NCBI RefSeq assembly: GCF_945956895.1
Contig: NZ_CAMFJF010000027.1
Location: forward strand, 1 to 52,502
DNA: 52,502 nucleotides
Origin: an uncultured Allobosea sp.
GTDB taxonomy: Bacteria; Pseudomonadota; Alphaproteobacteria; Rhizobiales; Beijerinckiaceae
Direction of reading: 5' to 3'
Shown: positions 31,395-39,482 of the stretch, piece by piece
Layout of the letters: each line of letters opens with the position of its first letter
Position numbering within the stretch: the stretch's first letter is position 1
Translations under genes and position numbers: made by a program
Notes under the pieces: generated by a model
What the model was told of the DNA's origin: nothing
The model's database searches: none
What the model saw: the letters and a program-made list of their open reading frames with translations, nothing else

Positions 31395-32942
31395 ATGGTC
31401 CGGCAACCGGAGCCCCTGCCCTTGCCGATCCGCGACCTGCCCCGCTTCCGCCACCTCAATGCCTTCCTCGCCCATCTCGACGCCCACGGGCAGGTCCGAC
31501 GCATCGCCGAGCCGGTCAGCGTCGTGCACGAAATCACCGAGATCCATCGCCGCGTCATTGCCGATAACGGCCCTGCGCTGCTGTTCGAGCGGCCTCTGCT
31601 GCCGGACGGAACGGCTTCTTCCGTGCCGCTCGTCACCAACCTGTTCGGCACGGTCGAGCGCGTCGCCTGGGGTCTCGGCGTCGAGATGGGAAACCTGCCG
31701 GCGCTCGGCGGCAAGCTCGCCGAACTGCGCGAGCCGAGGCCGCCACGCGGATTGAATGAAGCCTGGCAGGCGCTTCCGCTGGCCCGCGCGGCGCTCGCGA
31801 TGCGTCCGCGCGAATGCCGGCGGGCGCCGGTGCAGGACCTCGTCTTCCGGGGCGAGGGAATCGACCTGACGGCGCTGCCGGTGCAGCTCTGCTGGCCCGG
31901 CGAGCCCGCGCCGCTGATAACCTGGCCGCTGGTGCTGACCGTGCCGCCCGAGCCCGCGCCGGGAGACGAGAGCAATCTCGGCGTCTACCGGATGCAGGTG
32001 CTCGGGCGCGACCGCGCCATCCTGCGCTGGCTCGCCCATCGCGGCGGAGCGCGCCACCACGCGCAATGGCGTAGGCTTGGCCGCGAGATGCCGGTCGCGG
32101 TGGTGATCGGCGCCGATCCGGCGACGATCCTCTCCGCCGTGCTGCCCTTGCCGGAGACGTTGCCGGAACTACGCTTCTCAGGCCTGCTGCGCGGCGAACG
32201 GCCGGCACTTGTCCCTTGCGTCAGCGTTCCGCTGCTGGTGCCGGCCGAGGCCGAGATCGTGATCGAAGGCTTCGTTTCACCGGACGAGACCGCGCCGGAA
32301 GGCCCCTATGGCGACCACACCGGCTATTACAACTCCGTCGAGCCGTTCCCGGTGATGCGGGTGACCGCGGTGACGATGCGGCGGGCGCCGCTCTATCTCT
32401 CGACCTTCACCGGCCGGGCGCCGGACGAGCCCTCGCGCATCGGCGAGGCGCTCAATGTCCTGTTCTTGCCATTGCTGCAGCGGCAGTTCCCGGAGGTCGT
32501 GGATGTCTGGCTGCCGCCGGAAGCCTGCTCCTACCGGATCGCCGTCGTCGCCATCGCAAAGCGCTACCCCGGCCAGGCGCGGCGGTTGATGCTCGGCCTG
32601 TGGTCGCTGCTGCCGCAATTCAGCTACACCAAGCTCATCATCATCGTGGACGCCGATATCGACCCGCGCGACTGGGCGCAGGTGATGTGGGCGGTCGCGA
32701 CCCGCGCCGATGCCGGCCGCGATCTCGTCACGCTCACGGACACGCCGATCGACTATCTCGACTTCGCCTCGCCGAAGCCGGGACTGGGCGGCAAGCTCGG
32801 CATCGACGCCACCAACAAGCTGCCGCCCGAGACAGAGCGGGAATGGGGCCGGCCGATGGCGATGGACCCGGCCGTCTGCGCCCGGATCGATGCGCTCTGG
32901 GCCTCGCTTGGACTGGCGCCGGGATCGGAGGTGAAGCGATGA
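31395..32942 (+). CDS. ubiD: UbiD family decarboxylase (3-octaprenyl-4-hydroxybenzoate decarboxylase)
   Basis: 515-aa prenylated-FMN-dependent decarboxylase removing the carboxylate of the polyprenyl-hydroxybenzoate intermediate in ubiquinone synthesis. Similarity to the E. coli enzyme is evident throughout: VTNLFGTVERVAWGLGVEMG, CWPGEPAPLITWPL, NLGVYRMQVLGRDRAILRWL, APEGPYGDHTGYYN with the catalytic Glu region, PPEACSYRIAVVAI and TPIDYLDFASPKPGLGGKLG. The start at 31395 fits the family N-terminus. It overlaps ubiX (ATGA), which makes its cofactor. Anaerobic expression through the nearby box is plausible. Confidence 0.93.
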   Translation: MVRQPEPLPLPIRDLPRFRHLNAFLAHLDAHGQVRRIAEPVSVVHEITEIHRRVIADNGPALLFERPLLPDGTASSVPLVTNLFGTVERVAWGLGVEMGNLPALGGKLAELREPRPPRGLNEAWQALPLARAALAMRPRECRRAPVQDLVFRGEGIDLTALPVQLCWPGEPAPLITWPLVLTVPPEPAPGDESNLGVYRMQVLGRDRAILRWLAHRGGARHHAQWRRLGREMPVAVVIGADPATILSAVLPLPETLPELRFSGLLRGERPALVPCVSVPLLVPAEAEIVIEGFVSPDETAPEGPYGDHTGYYNSVEPFPVMRVTAVTMRRAPLYLSTFTGRAPDEPSRIGEALNVLFLPLLQRQFPEVVDVWLPPEACSYRIAVVAIAKRYPGQARRLMLGLWSLLPQFSYTKLIIIVDADIDPRDWAQVMWAVATRADAGRDLVTLTDTPIDYLDFASPKPGLGGKLGIDATNKLPPETEREWGRPMAMDPAVCARIDALWASLGLAPGSEVKR

Positions 32943-33520
32943 TCCGGCCGCAGCGTGTCATCGTCGGGATCAGCGGCGCCTCGGGCGCCGCGATCGGGCT
33001 CAGGGTGCTGGAAAGGCTGGCCGAGGCCGGCACGATCGAGACGCATCTGGTGATCTCGCCCGCGGCGGAACGGACGCTCGCGACCGAGATCGATCCGGAC
33101 GCTCCGGCACGGGCACGCGCGCTGGCGGCGCAGTGCCACGATCATCGCGATATCGGTGCCAGCATCGCCAGCGGCTCGTTCCGGACGGCCGGGATGATCG
33201 TCGCGCCCTGCTCGATGCGCAGTCTCTGCGCGATCGCTTATGGCCAGCTCGGCGACCTCCTGACCCGCGCCGCCGATGTCCAGCTCAAGGAGCGGCGCCG
33301 GCTGGTGCTGGTAGTGCGGGAAAGCCCGCTGCACCTCGGCCACCTGCGCGCCATGGCGCAGGTCACGGAGTACGGTGCGATCATCGCGCCGCCCGTTCCG
33401 GCGTTCTATCTGAAGCCGTGCGATATCGCGGAGATCGTCGACCAGATTGCCTTGCGCGCCATTGGGCTGATGAACCCGGACCTCGGGTCGGCAGCTCCCA
33501 GCGAATGGCAAGGTGTTTGA
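32939..33520 (+). CDS. ubiX: UbiX, flavin prenyltransferase
   Basis: 193-aa enzyme that prenylates FMN to make the cofactor of UbiD. The N-terminal VIVGISGASGAAIGLRVLER contains the FMN phosphate-binding GISGASG loop. A central IVAPCSMRSLCAIAYGQLGD and the later RRRLVLVVRESPLHLGHLRA complete the family signature. The ATG overlaps the ubiD stop by four bases, so the two are translationally coupled. Length is typical. Confidence 0.94.
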   Translation: MIRPQRVIVGISGASGAAIGLRVLERLAEAGTIETHLVISPAAERTLATEIDPDAPARARALAAQCHDHRDIGASIASGSFRTAGMIVAPCSMRSLCAIAYGQLGDLLTRAADVQLKERRRLVLVVRESPLHLGHLRAMAQVTEYGAIIAPPVPAFYLKPCDIAEIVDQIALRAIGLMNPDLGSAAPSEWQGV

Positions 33521-33821
33521 GCGGGGTGGGAGAGCGGGCATCTCCGCCTGCATGAGCAGGATGTCACGCATCGGCCTCGATTTTGGAATCTCACTGGCCA
33601 CGCTGTTCACGCCAGGCGGTCGCGTGATGGCGCAGGCCCCGGAAACCCGGCATGTCGCATGTCGGCATGGGATGCCGGCTGGTTCATGGCCACGAAGCAT
33701 GGTCCCCTGTTTTCCGCGTTCTGCGATCGAGCTGTGCGGCGCATCTTTGCAGCATGTCAAAGAAGGCAATCGGCCGATGGAGTAGGCAAGGGCCTCCTGA
33801 ACAATCGACCGGAGCTGCGCC
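33521..33821. other. Intergenic region between ubiX and hemN
   Basis: About 300 bases with no convincing gene. It contains the NnrR-type box at 33747-33760 in its last 75 bases. A short frame at 33513-33785 has no recognisable family and reads across the box, so it was rejected. Confidence 0.55.
33747..33760 (+). promoter_or_regulatory. NnrR/DNR-type binding site upstream of hemN
   Basis: TTGCAGCATGTCAA is a perfect TTG-N8-CAA followed by A. Its centre is about 68 bases before the hemN ATG, implying a leader of about 27 bases for a class II site. Confidence 0.68.
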
Positions 33822-35165
33822 ATGCGGGCCACGCCATATCGAGACGAACGGCTTCCGCGCTACACGAGCTATCCGACGGCCCCCCACTTTCAGCCAGATG
33901 TCGACGGCCCATCCTATGCGAACTGGCTGAAGGCGCTGGCAGCAGGGACCACGACATCGCTCTACCTGCATGTGCCGTTCTGCCGTTCGATGTGCTGGTA
34001 TTGCGGCTGTCACACCACGGTGGCGCTGCGCAACGGCCCGATCATCGACTATCTCGCGGCGCTCCGTGGCGAAATCGCGCTTGTCGCGGAGCATCTGTCG
34101 GCGCCTGTCGACGTGCGGCACATCCATTTCGGCGGGGGCACGCCGACGATCCTCGAACCGGCGGATTTCGTCGCGCTCGTCGGGCTGCTGCGCCAGCATT
34201 TCGGGATTCACCCCGAAGCCGAGATCGCGGTCGAGATCGACCCGCGCCGCCTCGCGCCCGCCATGACGGCAGCGCTGGCGGCGGCCGGCGTCAACCGGGC
34301 GAGCCTCGGGGTGCAGAGCTTCGATCCCGACGTGCAGAAGGCGATCAACCGCATTCAGAGCGTCGAGCAGACCGCCGCCGTGGTTGCAGGGCTGCGCGGC
34401 GCGGGCATCGGTTCTGTGAGCTTCGACCTGATCTACGGCCTGCCGAAGCAGACCGTGCAATCCTGCGTCGACACCGTCGAGCAATGCCTGGCGATGCGGC
34501 CGGACCGGTTCTCGATCTTCGGTTACGCCCATGTCCCGGAGTTCAAGAAGCACCAGCGCCGGATCGCGACGGAGGACCTGCCGGGTGGCGAGGCGCGGCA
34601 TGAGCAGGCGGAAGCAATGGCACGCAGTCTCGTTGCCGCAGGCTATGTCAGCATCGGGCTCGATCACTTCGCGCGGCCGGAGGACCCTATGGCCAGGGCG
34701 CTGTCGCAGGGCCGGCTGCATCGCAATTTCCAGGGCTACACCACCGATCCGTGCGAGGCGTTGATCGGCTTCGGCGCGTCGGCGATCGGGCGCCTGCCCC
34801 AGGGCTATGTGCAGAACGAGGTGGTGATCGGCCGCTATGCCGAGCGGGTCGCAGACAGCAAGCTGCCGACCGCGAGAGGCTATCGCCTGACCCCGGAGGA
34901 CAGGCTGCGCGCGGAGCTGATCGAGCGCGTGATGTGCGACCTCACAGTCGACATCGATGCCGTTTGTGCCCGGCATACCGTCGATTCCGGCGTGCTCGCG
35001 CCGTCGCGCTGCGCGCTGGAACGTCTCGCGCAGGAGGGTGTGGTGGATTTCGACGGCAGCCGCGTGCTGCTGCCGGAGGACGCACGTCTGTTCGTCCGCA
35101 AGGTCGCCTCGACCTTCGACGCTCATCTTGATCAGGCGCCGCGGCAGTACAGCCGTGCCGTCTGA
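33822..35165 (+). CDS. hemN: Oxygen-independent coproporphyrinogen III oxidase HemN
   Basis: 447-aa radical SAM enzyme decarboxylating coproporphyrinogen III to protoporphyrinogen IX without oxygen, needed for haem synthesis in anaerobiosis. The radical SAM cluster motif is Cys54-x3-Cys58-x2-Cys61 in VPFCRSMCWYCGCHT, with the extra HemN Cys63. Further family elements are HIHFGGGTPTI (glycine-rich SAM site), GVQSFDPDVQKAINRIQSVE, DLIYGLPKQT and the C-terminal HemN domain with NFQGYTTDPCEALIGFGASA. Length is standard. The upstream TTG-N8-CAA box ties it to the denitrification regulon, where many haem proteins are made. Confidence 0.95.
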   Translation: MRATPYRDERLPRYTSYPTAPHFQPDVDGPSYANWLKALAAGTTTSLYLHVPFCRSMCWYCGCHTTVALRNGPIIDYLAALRGEIALVAEHLSAPVDVRHIHFGGGTPTILEPADFVALVGLLRQHFGIHPEAEIAVEIDPRRLAPAMTAALAAAGVNRASLGVQSFDPDVQKAINRIQSVEQTAAVVAGLRGAGIGSVSFDLIYGLPKQTVQSCVDTVEQCLAMRPDRFSIFGYAHVPEFKKHQRRIATEDLPGGEARHEQAEAMARSLVAAGYVSIGLDHFARPEDPMARALSQGRLHRNFQGYTTDPCEALIGFGASAIGRLPQGYVQNEVVIGRYAERVADSKLPTARGYRLTPEDRLRAELIERVMCDLTVDIDAVCARHTVDSGVLAPSRCALERLAQEGVVDFDGSRVLLPEDARLFVRKVASTFDAHLDQAPRQYSRAV

Positions 35166-35923
35166 GCGTCGCTTGGCGCGGAATGCCGTAAGAAAGTGCA
35201 ATAGGATCGCGCGTCGGCGCCGGCATGACCTTCATTGATCGGGGCAGCCTGGAAGGCGTCGAAAAGGTCGACGATCCTTCATCCGGGGAAGAAAACGGGG
35301 ATAGAGCTTTCCCACTTTTGAGCCGGGTTGATGCCGCTCATTGGCAGCTCGTCCCGGAAGCACCGACGCGGGAAATGATCAACGCATCGATATCCGCGAT
35401 GCGCAAACGCCGCAAACGTGCTTGCTGGGTTGCTGAGAAGCAGAAGCATGCGTGGCGGCTTGCCGCTGCCCCTCACTGGGATATTGCGAAGCCATCATCT
35501 GGCGTGACGTTCGGCGTTGACAAGGGTGGCGCCCCATTCCCCCTTCCCGCTGACCGATGAGCTAGCCGCGCTCCAACCACCTTTCATGGTTGGCCGGACG
35601 ACGCCGCGCGGATCAAGCCCAGCCAGATTCAGAGTTTCCACAGCCGGCCCTCTCCCGACCTTCGGAAGATCCGCATGCGGGCAATGCGTTCCACCAGCCA
35701 CCCAGGACCAACATCCGCGCTCTGTCGACGCGCGCTCGCAGGCTTCCGGTCGTCCGCTCGACGGTGGCGGAAGCTGTATCGAGCTCGATTGTGCCTATCC
35801 TCGAACGCCTCATCGCGAGGGATCGCGGCTCTGCAAATGCCCGCGAGGCAAACCCTGACCGCCGAATGAACCGAGGGCGCCGAGCTTTCGATGCGGATTG
35901 CAGAACCGCGAGACCGGCCAGTC
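35166..35923. other. Gene-poor junction after hemN
   Basis: About 760 bases without a gene I can support. Several short frames exist on both strands but none shows a family pattern or a good ribosome binding site. A string near 35500-35560 (GVTFGVDKGGAPFPLPADR) has the look of decayed mobile-element flanks but cannot be confirmed. With the truncated transporter to the right, this is probably a rearranged boundary between the anaerobic island and the catabolic cluster. Confidence 0.5.
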
Positions 35924-36190
35924 TCACCCGTCATGGACCGAGCGATGCCTGATCAGCAGGATCGCGAGGATCGTCAGGGCGCAACAGGCCATGAGATAGG
36001 CCGCGACAAAGGTCGGCTTGCCGTCCGCTGCGGCAACCAGCGAGGCTGCGATGAGCGGAGTGGGGCCGGCGATGAGCACGCCGTTCAGCTCCCGCGACAT
36101 GGCCAGTCCCGAGAAGCGATAGCGCGTCGGGAACAGGTTCGCGAGGAAGGCACCCTGCGCTCCCGCCATCGCCCCGAAGCCGATGCAGAA
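35924..36190 (-). pseudogene. C-terminal remnant of an MFS transporter (metabolite:H+ symporter type)
   Basis: The minus-strand frame reads IGFGAMAGAQGAFLANLFPT then RYRFSGLAMSRELNGVLIAG and a final helix CCALTILAILLIRHRS before the stop. This is the last two helices of an MHS-type MFS transporter (ShiA/ProP-like), with the F-P-T-R-x-R-x-S/T-G motif between helices. The frame begins abruptly about 10 bases from the palindrome at 36201 and the first 350 or so codons are missing. It is a truncated gene. Confidence 0.75.
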
Positions 36191-36200
36191 TCAAAGAGCT

Positions 36201-36239
36201 AGCGTATCGGACTGAATACGACATTCAGTCCGATACGCT
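36201..36239. repeat. Perfect 17-bp palindrome at the catabolic cluster boundary
   Basis: AGCGTATCGGACTGAAT and its exact complement flank the five-base loop ACGAC. The element lies just outside the truncated MFS gene and about 100 bases beyond the leuD-like stop. It could be the bidirectional terminator of the leuCD-like operon, though it has no T-run, or a recombination-related border. Confidence 0.6.
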
Positions 36240-36339
36240 CATGTCAGCTTGCGGGAATTAACCGAGGCTCCGCTTCTGGCGCAGGCCAGGCGCGACTCAC
36301 GACAATGAGCTTGGCTCTGGGCTGAATGACTGTGGCCTG

Positions 36340-36960
36340 CTACCGGAAGGCGGTGGGCTTCATCCAGGGGCGCCGCAACTCGGTTGTCGCCCTGAACCGA
36401 GCGATCTCGATCGAGAATGAGCGCGTGACGTCAATATCGTCCCAGCCATTGAGCAACTGCTCGCGCCAGACGGGATCGATCGTGAACGCGACATAGCGGT
36501 TGCCCCATGCCACCCGCTGCGCCTCAAGATCGACCCCGACCGCCAGATCGGACGTCGCAGCCAGGGCCGCGAGAAGGTCTTCGACATCTGCCTCGTCCAG
36601 CACCGCCGGCAGCAGCCCGTTCTTCACGGCGTTGGAGGCGAAGATGTCGCCGTAGGTCGGTGCCAGAATGATCCGGATTCCATGATCGGCCAGGGCATAG
36701 ACCGCGGCCTCGCGCGAGGAGCCGGAGCCGAAATTGCGACGCGCGACCAGGATCGGCGCGCTGCGCCCGGGCTCGCGATTGAGCGGGAAGTCCGGCTTGT
36801 CGGCTCCGGCCGCGTCGCGGCGCAGATCGTGCAGCAGGAAGCCGCCATAGCCTTCCGATCGCGGCCGCTTCATGAACCGAGCCGGGATCAATTGATCCGT
36901 ATCGACATTGGCGAGCCCGAGTGGGCAGGCATGGCCGAGCACCTGCGTCAAAGGCTTCAC
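36340..36960 (-). CDS. leuD: LeuD-like hydratase small subunit (isopropylmalate isomerase family)
   Basis: 206-aa swivelling-domain subunit of the aconitase superfamily. Visible motifs are NVDTDQLIPARFMK, RRNFGSGSSREAAVYALADH (substrate loop with the conserved GSGSSRE) and YGDIFASNAVKNGLLP. The start is a GTG at 36960 overlapping the leuC stop (GTGA). It may be a genuine isopropylmalate isomerase, but its linkage to a GntR regulator and a catabolic cluster suggests a paralogue acting on another C4-C6 dicarboxylate such as maleate, citraconate or dimethylmaleate. Family confidence is high; substrate is open. Confidence 0.82.
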   Translation of the reverse strand: MKPLTQVLGHACPLGLANVDTDQLIPARFMKRPRSEGYGGFLLHDLRRDAAGADKPDFPLNREPGRSAPILVARRNFGSGSSREAAVYALADHGIRIILAPTYGDIFASNAVKNGLLPAVLDEADVEDLLAALAATSDLAVGVDLEAQRVAWGNRYVAFTIDPVWREQLLNGWDDIDVTRSFSIEIARFRATTELRRPWMKPTAFR

Positions 36961-38393
36961 GACCGGCCCTCCAGCATCGGGCGCACATCCGCCAGTCTGC
37001 CTGCCACGGCAGCGGCCGCGACCATGGCGGGCGACATCAGATGGGTGCGTGCGCCCGGCCCCTGCCGGCCTCGAAAATTGCGGTTGGTGGTGGAGGCGCA
37101 GCGCTCGCCGGTCGGCACGCTGTCGCCGTTCATGCCAACGCACATCGAGCAGCCGGATTCGACCCAGTCGAGCCCGGCCTCGACGAAGATGCGGTCGAGC
37201 CCCTCCTCCTCCGCCTGCTGCTTGACTTGCGCCGAGCCTGGCGAGACCAGCCCCGGCACCTTGGCCTTGCGGCCGGCCAGGACGCTTGCCGCCGCGCGCA
37301 GATCTTCGATACGTGCGTTGGTGCAGGATCCGATGAAGACGCGGTCGATCGGGATCTCGGCAAGCTTCTGCCCGGCCCGCAGGCCCATATAGTCGAGCGC
37401 GTCGCGCATCGTCGTAGCACGCCCCTCATCGGCCTCGCGCGCCGGATCCGGCACTGCGGCATCGATCGGCAGGGCGTCTTCCGGGCTCGTCCCCCAGGTC
37501 ACGACCGGAGCGATGCGGCTCGCATCCAGGGAGATCTCGCGATCGAATTCGGCATTGGCCTCGCTCGGCAGGCGCCACCAGCTCTCGACCGCCTGCTGGA
37601 ACAGGGCGCCTCTTGGTGCGAAAGGCCGTCCTTCGATCCAGCGGAAGGTCGTCTCGTCCGGCGCGATCAGCCCGCAGCGCGCCCCGGCCTCGATCGACAT
37701 GTTGCATATGGTCATCCGCCCGGCCATCGGCAGCGCCCGCACGGCGGCGCCGGCATATTCCACCGCATGACCGCGCGCTCCGTCCGCACCAATCGTCGCG
37801 ATGATGGACAGGATGAAGTCCTTGGCGCCGACACCGGCGATCGGCGTGCCGTCGATGGTGATGCGCATGCGCTTCGGCTTCTTCTGCCAAAGCGTCTGCG
37901 TCATCAGAACGTGCGCGACTTCCGAAGCCCCGATACCGAAGGCATAGGCGCCGAAGGCGCCATGCGTCGAGGTGTGGCTGTCGCCACAGACCATCGTCAG
38001 CCCCGGCAGGGTCAGCCCCTGCTCGGGCCCGACCACATGCACGATGCCCTGGCGCGGGTCGTGCATGCCGAAGAGCTCGATGCCGTGCCGGGCCGTGTTG
38101 GTGCCGAGATCGTCGATCATCCGGGCGATCTCGGGATTGGCGACATGGTCGCGGTCTCGCGTCGGAACGTAATGGTCGGCGACGCCGAAGGTCAGCCCCG
38201 GCTCCGCCACGTTACCACCGCGGGCCTCGAGCTGGCTGAAGGCGTGGAAGGATCCCTCATGCACGAAATGCCGGTCGATCCAGAGCAGCGCGTCGCCCGA
38301 TGGCCGCTCCACCACGACATGGTCGTCCCAGAGCTTGTCGAACAGGGCGCGCGGCGCCCGTGTTGCCTGTGCCGTGCCCGCTGATGCCGTCAT
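36957..38393 (-). CDS. leuC: LeuC-like hydratase large subunit (isopropylmalate isomerase family, [4Fe-4S])
   Basis: 478-aa aconitase-superfamily large subunit. The cluster Cys residues are in IGSCTNARIEDLR (about 356) and SGCSMCVGMN (about 414 and 417). Other conserved parts are MVCGDSHTSTHGAFGAYAFG, GERCASTTNRNFRGRQGPGA and an N-terminal WIDRHFVHEGSFHAF that departs from the HEVTSPQAF of ordinary LeuC. The ATG at 38393 is preferred to the upstream GTG (38405) because GGAG lies seven bases before it. Forms a complex with the LeuD-like subunit. Divergent from the GntR gene across a palindromic operator, so probably inducible. Confidence 0.82.
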   Translation of the reverse strand: MTASAGTAQATRAPRALFDKLWDDHVVVERPSGDALLWIDRHFVHEGSFHAFSQLEARGGNVAEPGLTFGVADHYVPTRDRDHVANPEIARMIDDLGTNTARHGIELFGMHDPRQGIVHVVGPEQGLTLPGLTMVCGDSHTSTHGAFGAYAFGIGASEVAHVLMTQTLWQKKPKRMRITIDGTPIAGVGAKDFILSIIATIGADGARGHAVEYAGAAVRALPMAGRMTICNMSIEAGARCGLIAPDETTFRWIEGRPFAPRGALFQQAVESWWRLPSEANAEFDREISLDASRIAPVVTWGTSPEDALPIDAAVPDPAREADEGRATTMRDALDYMGLRAGQKLAEIPIDRVFIGSCTNARIEDLRAAASVLAGRKAKVPGLVSPGSAQVKQQAEEEGLDRIFVEAGLDWVESGCSMCVGMNGDSVPTGERCASTTNRNFRGRQGPGARTHLMSPAMVAAAAVAGRLADVRPMLEGRS

Positions 38394-38443
38394 CGCAATC
38401 TCCACTCAGCGAAACATAGCGTTCCGCCGGCTTGACGCAAGCC

Positions 38444-38470
38444 AGTTGTTCTATACGCTAGACAACTAGC
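38444..38470. promoter_or_regulatory. Candidate GntR/HutC operator between leuC and the regulator
   Basis: AGTTGT (38444-38449) and ACAACT (38462-38467) form a dyad with a 12-base spacer. GCTAG-ACAA-CTAGC (38457-38470) is an overlapping palindrome. A TTGACG (38432-38437) just to the left could be a -35 element. The site lies in the 83-base divergent gap, close to the regulator start, as expected for an autoregulated GntR operator. Confidence 0.45.
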
Positions 38471-38476
38471 TGTCCG

Positions 38477-39337
38477 ATGAGTCAGTCAGAAAGCGAACTG
38501 CAAGGGTTGCGAGTGGACGCTTCGCTAGAGCCATTGAAGGCGAGACGGCTGGCGCTGCTGCTGCGCGAACGCATCGCCAGCGGCGAAATCGCTCCGGGCT
38601 CGCGCCTGGCGAGCGAGCCCGCCCTGGCGCTGGAGCACGGTGTCTCGCGCGTCACCGTGCGCCGCGCGCTCGACAGCCTGGCCGCGGACGGGCTCATCGA
38701 TCGCCGTGTCGGCGCCGGCACCTTCGTGCGCGAAGCCGACGCGCCCAAGCCCATCGTCGCCGATTTCGCCAATATGCTGACCCATCTCGTCGAGATGGGC
38801 CGCCGCACCGGGGTGCGGCTGATCTCCTTCGCCTATGCGCAGCCTCCGGAGGCGGTGGCGCAGGCGCTCGGGCTCGCCGCCGGCGAGCGCACGCAGCGCT
38901 CGGTGCGCGTGCGTCTCATCGACGGCCAGCCCTTCTCCTATCTCACCACGCATGTGCCCGAGCGCATCGGCCTGACCTATTCCGAGAGCGACCTCGCCAG
39001 CGTGCCGCTGCTCGCCTTGCTGGAGCGCTCCGGCGCGGCTGTGGACCGCGCCAGCCAGACGATCAGCGCGACCCTGGCCAGCCCGGACGTCGCAGAGGCG
39101 CTGGCGCTCGAGATCGGCTCGCCCCTGCTCTCGCTGACACGCGTCGTCTTCGGACCGGACGGGCGCGGCGTCGAGCATCTCCATGCGCTGTACCGGCCGG
39201 ATCGCTACTCCTTCCAGATGGAATTGCACCGCGCCGGTGCCGATGGAGACAGGCGCTGGTCGCCGGTGCCGAGCCGCGGCGCCGGGAGGGACGGCGAGGC
39301 CTGCCCCTGGGCGCCTTCGACCGTGGCGGAAGGCTGA
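38477..39337 (+). CDS. GntR family transcriptional regulator, HutC/UTRA type
   Basis: 286-aa regulator. Residues about 18-85 are a GntR winged helix (LRERIASGEIAPGSRLASEP, VSRVTVRRALDSLAADGLID, RRVGAGTFV). Residues about 105-250 form a UTRA ligand-binding domain (RTGVRLISFAYAQPPEAVAQ, GQPFSYLTTHVPE, RVVFGPDGRGVEHLHALYRP then DRYSF). The tail after 255 is polar and atypical, with a proline-rich end. It is transcribed away from the leuCD-like pair and toward the ABC transporter, so it likely controls both in response to the substrate or an intermediate. No strong ribosome binding site precedes the ATG. Confidence 0.88.
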   Translation: MSQSESELQGLRVDASLEPLKARRLALLLRERIASGEIAPGSRLASEPALALEHGVSRVTVRRALDSLAADGLIDRRVGAGTFVREADAPKPIVADFANMLTHLVEMGRRTGVRLISFAYAQPPEAVAQALGLAAGERTQRSVRVRLIDGQPFSYLTTHVPERIGLTYSESDLASVPLLALLERSGAAVDRASQTISATLASPDVAEALALEIGSPLLSLTRVVFGPDGRGVEHLHALYRPDRYSFQMELHRAGADGDRRWSPVPSRGAGRDGEACPWAPSTVAEG

Positions 39338-39482
39338 GCGCCGTGACGGGACCGCCAACGCGACGACTTCATCCATGCCGAGCGCGAGAGATGGGGCAGC
39401 CTGATCCGCAAGCGTGACCCAAGGCCGACGGACCAAACGACCAGCCCGGCGCAAGACCGGGCCCATCACAGAGGAGAACGAC

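Noticed and set aside
35225..35560. Plus-strand 111-codon frame after hemN, possibly from a mobile element
   Set aside because: No domain or terminal repeats could be established; the resemblance to insertion-sequence flanks is only an impression.
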